Below are positions 7,828 through 14,036 of a DNA stretch of 64,000 bases, in pieces. Source of the stretch: Hymenobacter jeollabukensis (lineage in GTDB: Bacteria > Bacteroidota > Bacteroidia > Cytophagales > Hymenobacteraceae); contig NZ_VAJM01000005.1 of NCBI RefSeq assembly GCF_005771675.1, positions 124,001-188,000 of the forward strand, read 5' to 3'. How positions within the stretch are numbered: position 1 is the stretch's first letter; each line of letters begins with the position of its first letter. A program made the position numbers and the translations under genes. The notes below the pieces were generated by a model. The model saw nothing but the letters and a program-made list of their open reading frames with translations. It ran no database searches and was not told the origin of the DNA.

Positions 7828-9162
7828 TTATTCCTCCAGGTCGGGCAGCTCGCCGGCGGCTTCGCGCTCGGCGGGCTCCAGCACCCGCAGCTGCACCAGC
7901 TCCACGGCCCGGCGCGAGCGGTTCAGGATGCGAAACTCGTAGTTGTCGAGCACGGCCAGGTCGCCGATTTCGGGAATGGTGCCGTAGATGACGTTGACCA
8001 GCCCGCCCACAGTTTCGTAATCGTCGCCCTCGGGCAGGGGGAAGGGCAGGAACTCGTTGGCGTCGTTGATGGCCGTGGAGGCGGCCACGCGGTACTCCAG
8101 TTCCGACACCTTTTCCACCACCGGCACCTCGTTGTCGTACTCGTCCTGGATTTCGCCCACCAGCTCCTCCATGATGTCCTCGATGGTGACGATGCCCGAC
8201 ACGCCGCCGAATTCGTCGGACACGATGGCCATGTGCAGGTGCTTGCGCTGGAACTGACGCAGCAGGCGGTTGATTTTCTTGGTTTCGGGCACGAAGAAGG
8301 CCGGCCGCATGATCTGCGGCAGGTTGATGTCCTCGCCCCGGCGAATCAGGGCAAACATGTCCTTCACGTAGAGGATGCCCACGATGTTGTCGATGTTGTC
8401 CTCGTAGACCGGAATGCGCGAGAAGCCCTCGTTGAAGGCTGCTTCCACGATTTCCTCCTGCGAGCAGCTCACGTCGATGGCCGAAATCCGGGTGCGCGGC
8501 ACCATGATCTGCTTCACCATCCGGTCGTTGAACTGAAACACGTTCTCGATCAGCTCGTGCTGCGACTCCTGAATCTCGCCGCTCTGCTTGCTCTGGTCGA
8601 TGAGCAGGCGCAGCTCCTCGGCCGTGTGCACCTCGTGCTCGTGCACCGAGCCCACGCCGAATACGCGCAGCACCAGATTGGAGAGCTTGTCGAGCAGCCA
8701 GATGAAGGGGAAGGTGAGGAACGCGAAGGCCCGCAGTGGAATGGCAATGGCAATGCTCACGTTTTCGGGCTTGCGAATGGCCAGCACCTTGGGCGCCTGC
8801 TCGCCGAGCACGATGTGGAGCACGGTGATGAGCGAGAAGGACGTGGCCAGCGCAATCTGGTGCACGGCTACTTCCGAGAGCTTGATGCTGAAGCTGTCGA
8901 TGACAGCCAGCACCACGTCGGCCACCACGCTTTCACCGATCCAGCCCAGGGCCAGCGAAGCCAGCGTAATGCCGAGCTGCGTGGCCGAGAGGTAATAGTT
9001 CAGGTCCTGCAACATGCTCAGAACCAGCTTGGCCAGGCGGTTGCCGCTCTGCGCTTTTATCTCGATTTGCGACAGGCGCACCTTGACGAAGGCAAACTCC
9101 GCCGCCACAAAAAACCCGTTTGCTACTACTAACAAAAGGGTGAGGAATATTTTTAAGCCCAT
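7828..9162 (-). CDS. Hemolysin/CorC-family membrane protein (CNNM + tandem CBS + CorC_HlyC)
   Basis: 444-residue integral membrane protein. The N-terminal CNNM transmembrane region covers about residues 1-190 (LKIFLTLLLVVANGFFVAAE, then several helices). It is followed by a CBS pair (VPRTRISAIDVS, GFSRIPVYEDNIDNIVGILY) that should bind adenine nucleotides, and a C-terminal transporter-associated CorC_HlyC domain (DEFGGVSGIVTIEDIMEELVGEIQ lies at the junction). Family members act in Mg2+/Co2+ or Na+ efflux; the ion here is unknown. The start at 9162 (MGLKIF) is preferred over the upstream in-frame codon at 9183. A minus-strand -7 box lies 45 nt upstream. Confidence 0.92.
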   Translation of the reverse strand: MGLKIFLTLLLVVANGFFVAAEFAFVKVRLSQIEIKAQSGNRLAKLVLSMLQDLNYYLSATQLGITLASLALGWIGESVVADVVLAVIDSFSIKLSEVAVHQIALATSFSLITVLHIVLGEQAPKVLAIRKPENVSIAIAIPLRAFAFLTFPFIWLLDKLSNLVLRVFGVGSVHEHEVHTAEELRLLIDQSKQSGEIQESQHELIENVFQFNDRMVKQIMVPRTRISAIDVSCSQEEIVEAAFNEGFSRIPVYEDNIDNIVGILYVKDMFALIRRGEDINLPQIMRPAFFVPETKKINRLLRQFQRKHLHMAIVSDEFGGVSGIVTIEDIMEELVGEIQDEYDNEVPVVEKVSELEYRVAASTAINDANEFLPFPLPEGDDYETVGGLVNVIYGTIPEIGDLAVLDNYEFRILNRSRRAVELVQLRVLEPAEREAAGELPDLEE

Positions 9163-9207
9163 AAGGTCAGCGGCGGCCGGCACCCGCGGGTCCGTCGCTG
9201 TATGTCA

Positions 9208-9215
9208 CAAAAGTA
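9208..9215 (-). promoter_or_regulatory. -7 promoter box of the CorC-like gene
   Basis: The minus strand reads TACTTTTG, an exact TAnnTTTG match, 45 nt before the start codon and divergent from the DsbD promoter. Confidence 0.5.
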
Positions 9216-9273
9216 CGAGAATCCGCCTAAGCGGTTCGGTTGGCCGGGCCGGGCGCGTGCAACTAGGTTCGCG

Positions 9274-9281
9274 TACCTTTG
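9274..9281 (+). promoter_or_regulatory. -7 promoter box of the DsbD-like gene
   Basis: TACCTTTG, an exact TAnnTTTG match, 28 nt before the ATG at 9310. It supports that start over the in-frame codon at 9202. Confidence 0.55.
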
Positions 9282-9309
9282 TTTCTTCTGCGGAAACACC
9301 CAATTCCCT

Positions 9310-11526
9310 ATGCTTTTGCGAATCATTTTGTGGCTGAGCCTGGCCCTGCCGCTGCTGGTCGCCCGGCCGGCCGGCGCCCAGGTGCTCACGCCCACCAAGC
9401 TCGGCACCACCGTCAGCCCCGCTACCGCCAAGGTCGGCGACGAGGTGGAGCTCATCGTCAATGCCCGCATCGACCCGACCTGGCACCTCTACGCCACCGA
9501 CTTCGACCCCGATCTGGGCCCCACGGTCTTCGCCTTCACCTTCGCCAAGAGCCCGGCTTACGAGCTGGTTGGCAAACCCAAGTCCATCGGTACGAAGAAA
9601 AAGTATGACGACGTCTTCAAGGGCGACGTGACCTACTTCGAAACCACCGGGCAGATCCGCCAGCGCATCAAAGTGCTGCAGCCCGGCCCGCTGACCATCA
9701 AGGCCGGCGTAGAATACCAGACCTGCACCGACGTCGACGGCCGCTGCATTCCCGGCGAAGAAGCCCTGAGCTTCGGCCCGATTACGGTGACCGGCACTGC
9801 GGCCGCGCCGGCCAAATCGGCCCCCGCCGCGACGACGCCTGCGGTTTCTCCCGCGGCTGCCGCCCCTACGGCTCCTACGCCCGTAGCCGCGCCGACGATT
9901 CTGCAGCCCGAAACCACGGCCGTAGCGCTGGCCACGCCCCCCGCTGCCATTGTTACTACCGATTCGGCAGCCACGGTTACTGCAGCCCCGGCAGCCGTAG
10001 CGGCGCAGCCGACGACGCCCTCGGCAGCGGCCACCGTGCCAGCCAGCGGGGGCAGCCTGCTGGGTTTCGCGCTGCTGGCCTTTCTGTCGGGCCTGGGTGC
10101 GCTGCTCACGCCCTGCGTGTTCCCGCTGATTCCGATGACGGTGTCCATCTTCACCAAGGGCTCGGCCAGCCGGCAGCAGGGCATTATGAAGGCGCTTTTC
10201 TACGGCTTCTCCATCATTTTCATCTACGTGGTCGTGGGCCTGCTCACCACCGTGCTGCTCGGTGCCGATGGGCTGAACCTGATCAGCACGCACTGGCTGC
10301 CCAACCTGATTTTCTTCGTGGTATTCGTGGTGTTCGGGCTGTCCTTCCTGGGGCTGTTCGAAATAACGCTGCCCAGCGGCATGGTCAACAAAATCGACGC
10401 GCAGGCCGACCGCGGTGGCTGGGGCGGCGTGTTCTTCATGGCCCTCACGCTGGTAGTGGTTTCGTTCAGCTGCACCGGGCCCATCGTGGCGTCCATCCTC
10501 ACGATGGCGGCGCAGGGCGAGCGGATCCAGCCGGTCGTCGGCATGTTCGGCTTCTCCCTGGCCTTCGCGCTGCCGTTCATGCTGTTTGCGCTGTTCCCGA
10601 CGTGGCTGAAGGGCCTGCCCAGCTCGGGCGGCTGGCTGAACACGGTGAAAGTGGTGCTGGGCTTCGTGGAGCTGATGCTGGCCCTGAAGTTCCTGAGCAT
10701 GGCCGACCTGGCCTACCATTGGCACCTGCTCCCACGCGACCTGTACCTGGTGCTTTGGATTGCCCTGTCGGGCCTGCTGGGGCTGTACCTGCTGGGCGTG
10801 TTCAAGCTCTCCCACGATTCCGACCTCGCGCACCTGAGCGTAGGGCGCCTGCTGATGGCGGTGCTGGCGTTCGGCTTCATGACCTACCTGGTGCCCGGCC
10901 TGTTTGGCGCCCCGCTGCCGCTGCTGGCCGGCTACCTGCCCCCCCAAACGCGCCAGGACTTCACCCTGGCCGCGCCCGCCGCGCCGGTAACGACCACGGT
11001 GGCCCAGCCCACCGCCTGCGAGCCGGCCCGCTACGCCGATTTCCTGGAACTGCCCCACGGCCTGCCCGGCTACTTCGACCTGGCCCAGGCCCAGCGCTGC
11101 GCCCAGGCCCAGAACAAGCCCCTGTTCATCGATTTCACCGGCCATGCCTGCGTGAACTGCCGCAAGATGGAAGCCAGCGTGTGGAGCGACCCGCAGGTGC
11201 TCCAGCGCCTGCGCGACGACTTCGTGGTGGTGGCCCTCTACGTCGACGACAAGGCCGAGCTGCCCCGCAACGAGTGGTACACCTCCAAGTACGATAACAA
11301 GGAAAAAACCACGCTGGGCAAGAAAAACGCCGACCTGCAGCTGACCGGCTTCAACGTCAACGCCCAGCCCTATTACGTGCTGCTCGACCCCAGCGCCCCC
11401 GCCGACCTGGCCCACACCCTGACCCCGCCCGTGGCCTACGAGCCCGACGTGAACAGCTTCGTGAAGTTCCTCGATGCCGGCCTGGCCAACTACCGGCGGC
11501 AGCACCAGCCGGTGGCGAAGCAATAA
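9310..11526 (+). CDS. DsbD-like thiol:disulfide interchange protein
   Basis: 738-residue inner-membrane protein. A signal peptide (MLLRIILWLSLALPLLVA) leads to an N-terminal periplasmic DsbD-alpha-like domain (about 25-175; YQTCTDVDGRCIPGEE). A long Ala/Pro/Thr linker follows (about 175-245), then an eight-helix core with the two membrane cysteines in LTPCVFPLIPMTVSIF and SFSCTGPIVAS. A C-terminal thioredoxin-like domain carries C614-VN-C617. The protein should carry electrons from cytoplasmic thioredoxin to periplasmic disulfide isomerases or cytochrome c maturation. CVNC in place of CVAC/CVSC is a small variation. The trxA at 18141 could be the electron donor (inference). Confidence 0.93.
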   Translation: MLLRIILWLSLALPLLVARPAGAQVLTPTKLGTTVSPATAKVGDEVELIVNARIDPTWHLYATDFDPDLGPTVFAFTFAKSPAYELVGKPKSIGTKKKYDDVFKGDVTYFETTGQIRQRIKVLQPGPLTIKAGVEYQTCTDVDGRCIPGEEALSFGPITVTGTAAAPAKSAPAATTPAVSPAAAAPTAPTPVAAPTILQPETTAVALATPPAAIVTTDSAATVTAAPAAVAAQPTTPSAAATVPASGGSLLGFALLAFLSGLGALLTPCVFPLIPMTVSIFTKGSASRQQGIMKALFYGFSIIFIYVVVGLLTTVLLGADGLNLISTHWLPNLIFFVVFVVFGLSFLGLFEITLPSGMVNKIDAQADRGGWGGVFFMALTLVVVSFSCTGPIVASILTMAAQGERIQPVVGMFGFSLAFALPFMLFALFPTWLKGLPSSGGWLNTVKVVLGFVELMLALKFLSMADLAYHWHLLPRDLYLVLWIALSGLLGLYLLGVFKLSHDSDLAHLSVGRLLMAVLAFGFMTYLVPGLFGAPLPLLAGYLPPQTRQDFTLAAPAAPVTTTVAQPTACEPARYADFLELPHGLPGYFDLAQAQRCAQAQNKPLFIDFTGHACVNCRKMEASVWSDPQVLQRLRDDFVVVALYVDDKAELPRNEWYTSKYDNKEKTTLGKKNADLQLTGFNVNAQPYYVLLDPSAPADLAHTLTPPVAYEPDVNSFVKFLDAGLANYRRQHQPVAKQ

Positions 11527-11566
11527 AATCCGTTCGGCTCTCTACGGCTTACTTGTTATCTTTTGC

Positions 11567-11610
11567 CCGCCCCGCCCCGGTTTTGTCCGGTCGGCGGGGC
11601 GGTCCTTTTT
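11567..11610 (+). terminator. Hairpin plus T-run between DsbD-like and isoaspartyl peptidase genes
   Basis: A perfect 10-bp GC stem (11567-11576 with 11593-11602) with a 16-nt loop is followed by TCCTTTTT and ends 9 nt before the next ATG. It fits a DsbD terminator. However, TATCTTTTG (11557-11565), a possible -7 box for the next gene, lies just upstream, so the hairpin may instead sit in or at that gene's leader. Confidence 0.55.
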
Positions 11611-11619
11611 CATTTCGCC

Positions 11620-12720
11620 ATGCTCCATAAGCTGCTGCTGGGCGCTGCCCTGCTCGTTACCGCCCAGTCGCCCGCTGCCGCCCAAACGGCCCAGACCTCT
11701 GACCCGACGCGCATCACCCTGGTGATTCACGGCGGCGCGGGTACCATCACGCGCCAGAACATGACGCCCGAAAAGGAAAACGCCTACACCGAAGCCCTGA
11801 ACCAGGCGCTGCAGACCGGCTACGCCGTGCTGAAGCGCGGCGGCACCTCGCTCGATGCCGTGGAGGCCACCGTGCGCTTTATGGAAGATTCGGCGCTGTT
11901 CAACGCGGGTAAAGGCGCCGTCTTCACCCACGACGGCCGCAACGAGCTGGACGCCGCCATCATGGACGGCCAGACGCTGAAGGCGGGCTCGGTAGCGGGC
12001 GTGACGGTGGTGCGCAACCCCATCAGCGCGGCCCGGGCCGTAATGGAAAAATCGGAGCACGTAATGCTGGTGGGCCCCGGGGCCGAGCAGTTTGCCCGCG
12101 AGAAGGGGCTGGATATTGTCGCGCCCAGCTACTTCTACACCGAAGCCCGCTACCAGCAGCTGCAAAAGGCCCTGGCAACTGAAAAAGGCGCCGTGCCCGA
12201 TCAGTTGAACACGCCTACCAGGGAAACGTCGCCGGGCAAGAGCAAAGTGAAGCTGAAATCCGGCAAGCCCGGCAGCTACGCCGAGCCGCCCATTTTCACT
12301 GAAGGCCGCAAGTACGGCACCGTGGGCGCCGTGGCCCTCGATCAGTACGGCAACCTGGCCGCCGCCACCAGCACCGGCGGCATGACCAACAAGCGCTACG
12401 GCCGCGTGGGCGATGCGCCCATCATCGGCGCGGGCACCTACGCCGACAACCAGAGCTGCGCCGTATCGTGTACCGGCTGGGGCGAATATTTTATTCGCAG
12501 CACCGTGGCCCGCGACATTGCGGCCCGCATGGAGTACGCACGTCTACCTCTAGACGCCGCTGCTCAGGCCAGCCTCGATAAGGTAGCCCGGCTCGGTGGC
12601 GACGGTGGCCTGATCGGCCTGGACCGGCAGGGTAACATCGCCATGCCCTTCAACAGCGAAGGCATGTACCGGGGCTACATCAAAGCCAATGGCCAAACGC
12701 AGGTGCTGATCTATAAATAA
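11620..12720 (+). CDS. Isoaspartyl peptidase / type III L-asparaginase (Ntn hydrolase), secreted
   Basis: 366-residue protein with a signal peptide (MLHKLLLGAALLVTA, cleavage near AAAQ) and the N-terminal nucleophile fold of plant-type asparaginases. IHGGAGTI opens the alpha subunit, and GGTSLDAVEATVRFMED and NAGKGAVFTHDGRNELDAAIMDG are family hallmarks. Autocleavage is expected before T234 in KYGTVGAVALD. The beta subunit contains STGGMTNKRYGRVGDAPIIG and GAGTYADN. It hydrolyses beta-aspartyl dipeptides and asparagine; the signal peptide places it in the periplasm. ATG 11620 is chosen because it begins the signal. Confidence 0.93.
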   Translation: MLHKLLLGAALLVTAQSPAAAQTAQTSDPTRITLVIHGGAGTITRQNMTPEKENAYTEALNQALQTGYAVLKRGGTSLDAVEATVRFMEDSALFNAGKGAVFTHDGRNELDAAIMDGQTLKAGSVAGVTVVRNPISAARAVMEKSEHVMLVGPGAEQFAREKGLDIVAPSYFYTEARYQQLQKALATEKGAVPDQLNTPTRETSPGKSKVKLKSGKPGSYAEPPIFTEGRKYGTVGAVALDQYGNLAAATSTGGMTNKRYGRVGDAPIIGAGTYADNQSCAVSCTGWGEYFIRSTVARDIAARMEYARLPLDAAAQASLDKVARLGGDGGLIGLDRQGNIAMPFNSEGMYRGYIKANGQTQVLIYK

Positions 12721-12747
12721 GGACCCTTTCGGACTCGAAACGACGCT

Positions 12748-12785
12748 AATTGAGCAGCCGGACCGCGGGTGCTCAATTTTTTTAT
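12748..12785 (+). terminator. Rho-independent terminator of isoaspartyl peptidase gene
   Basis: The stem AATTGAGCA/TGCTCAATT (12748-12756 with 12770-12778) is followed by a long T-run. Confidence 0.82.
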
Positions 12786-12961
12786 TCACGTCAGTAGGAG
12801 GGAGTTGCTGCGGAATTTATACCCTTATCGGTATTCTTATAGCAAACTATGCAACGCCAGGCCGCCTTTGGCGTCATTGACGAAATGCCGCTGTTGCTGT
12901 CCCATTGTGATTTTTGGTTGCAGGCGTCCTTAAAATTGCCAACTTGCTGGCAAAAGGACAC

Positions 12962-12991
12962 AAAAAAGGCGGCACCCACCCAGATGCCGCC
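12962..12991 (-). terminator. Terminator hairpin at the 3' end of the putative ncRNA
   Basis: On the minus strand a 7-bp stem (12968-12974 with 12985-12991, GGCGGCA/TGCCGCC) is followed immediately by TTTTTT (complement of 12962-12967). Its loop matches that of the hairpin at 13001-13024. Confidence 0.65.
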
Positions 12992-13196
12992 TCTATTGAA
13001 GGACGCACCCACCCAGATACGTCCCGGTTTTTCCCTCCTCACACTATCCACCCAAGTTGTAGATGAAGGAGTTGAACCTTCCCAACCACTGGCTTCCGGG
13101 AAATTCTTTCCGGAGGCTGGCTGGTTGCCGAACCCGAACCGTTAGCAATGCTTCAGGGTGCTCTACTACAAGATTCGCAACACCGACTGTGTTGCA
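12962..13196 (-). ncRNA. Putative structured non-coding RNA with tRNA-like T-arm
   Basis: The minus strand has a full small-RNA transcription unit: a -7 box (13203-13210), an inferred start near 13196, and a 5' hairpin with perfect stem GCAACAC/GTGTTGC (13177-13183, 13189-13195). A core follows, closed by TTGTAG/CTACAA (13057-13062 with 13166-13171) and holding CAACCA/TGGTTG (13083-13088, 13122-13127) with an inner CCGG/CCGG hairpin. Next to it is a perfect T-arm-like hairpin: stem GAAGG/CCTTC, loop TTCAACT (13065-13081). Two 3' hairpins (13001-13024 and 12968-12991) and a T-run end the unit. I could not match it to a known class (tRNA, tmRNA, SRP, RNase P, 6S). Plus-strand translation over it is not gene-like. 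Boundaries are inferred. Confidence 0.5.
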
Positions 13197-13202
13197 TTGA
13201 GA

Positions 13203-13210
13203 CAAATGTA
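13203..13210 (-). promoter_or_regulatory. -7 promoter box of the putative ncRNA
   Basis: The minus strand reads TACATTTG (TAnnTTTG) in an AT-rich stretch, about 7 nt before the first hairpin. A TTTT near -33 (13230-13233) has 19-nt spacing. Confidence 0.45.
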
Positions 13211-13319
13211 ATAGCTTTATTTAAACGATAAAATATTTTCAGTGAAAATATGAGCTAATTACATTCTTTCTTTAAATAGAGACTCCCTTTTGCAACTTTT
13301 CCAAGCAACGACTTCTAAA

Positions 13320-13784
13320 ATGTCCCGGAATTACGAACTTGACGACACCGACCGGAAAATTCTGGCATTGCTGCTCGACGACGCCAAGATGCCTTACACC
13401 GAAATAGCTCGACGGGTGCACGTATCGGGCGGCACGGTGCACGTGCGCATGGCCCGGTTGGAGGAACTAGGTATCGTAAAAGGCGCGACCCTGAAAATTG
13501 ACTACGCCAAGCTCGGCTACGGTGTCAATGCGTTTCTGGGTATCTACCTGTTGAAAAGCTCGGTGTACGGTAGCGTGGCCGAGCAGCTGCGCGACATACC
13601 CGAGGTTGTCAGCATCCACTTCACTACCGGGGCCTACGGGGTTTTTGCCCGGCTCGTGTGCCGCGACACCCAGCACCTGCGTGACGTGTTGCACGACCGG
13701 ATTCAGCTGATCGAAGGCATTGAGCGCACCGAAACGCTCATTTCGCTGGAAGAAACGCTGAACCGTCCGATTCAGCTGATGTAA
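13320..13784 (+). CDS. Lrp/AsnC-family transcriptional regulator
   Basis: 154-residue regulator. The N-terminal winged helix-turn-helix (LDDTDRKILALLLDD, then YTEIARRVHVSGGTVHVRM) is followed by the RAM ligand-binding domain (LGYGVNAFLGIYLLKSS, VVSIHFTTGAYGVFARLVC) ending in IERTETLISLEETLNRPI. Family members bind amino acids and form octamers that wrap DNA. ATG 13320 (MSRNYELDDTDR) matches the usual family N-terminus better than the in-frame start at 13290. The gene is divergent from the ncRNA at 12962-13196 and shares with it the AT-rich intergenic region 13197-13319, which could hold operators for both. Targets are unknown. Confidence 0.9.
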   Translation: MSRNYELDDTDRKILALLLDDAKMPYTEIARRVHVSGGTVHVRMARLEELGIVKGATLKIDYAKLGYGVNAFLGIYLLKSSVYGSVAEQLRDIPEVVSIHFTTGAYGVFARLVCRDTQHLRDVLHDRIQLIEGIERTETLISLEETLNRPIQLM

Positions 13785-13811
13785 ACGCGCCGCGCCGCTG
13801 CGCTTGCGTGC

Positions 13812-13846
13812 AACGCTCTACTCCTTCGGGGTAGAGCGTTTTTTTG
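13812..13846 (+). terminator. Rho-independent terminator of Lrp-type regulator
   Basis: The stem AACGCTCTA/TAGAGCGTT (arms ending near 13820 and 13840) is capped by CC-TTCG-GG and followed by seven T. Confidence 0.88.
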
Positions 13847-14036
13847 TGTTTAGCGCAGATGATTGGATGTATGAAAATTATATGATATAATTTTACTTTA
13901 TCTATTTGAAGCCTAGATTAATGGTATTATAATTACATGAAATTGTTCTTTTGGGCAGCGCCACCGCCCTCAATTTCTACCGGCACCACCTCCGACCTAC
14001 CGGCTGCCGGGTATCCACCACCATTTTCCCAAGGTC

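Noticed and set aside
9205-11523. 772-codon open frame antisense to the DsbD-like gene
   Set aside because: Composition (Gln/His/Gly/Arg) is typical of the complementary strand of Ala/Leu/Pro-rich coding sequence; the sense protein has intact domains.
12849-13145. 98-codon plus-strand open frame over the ncRNA region
   Set aside because: The segment VDEGVEPS is what the complement of a tRNA T-arm encodes; no domain or initiation context. A minus-strand RNA explains the sequence better.
13057-13171. Call of a functional tRNA (class II) on the minus strand
   Set aside because: The T-arm is perfect, but the acceptor stem has only six clean pairs and no 7-nt anticodon loop on a 5-bp stem could be found.
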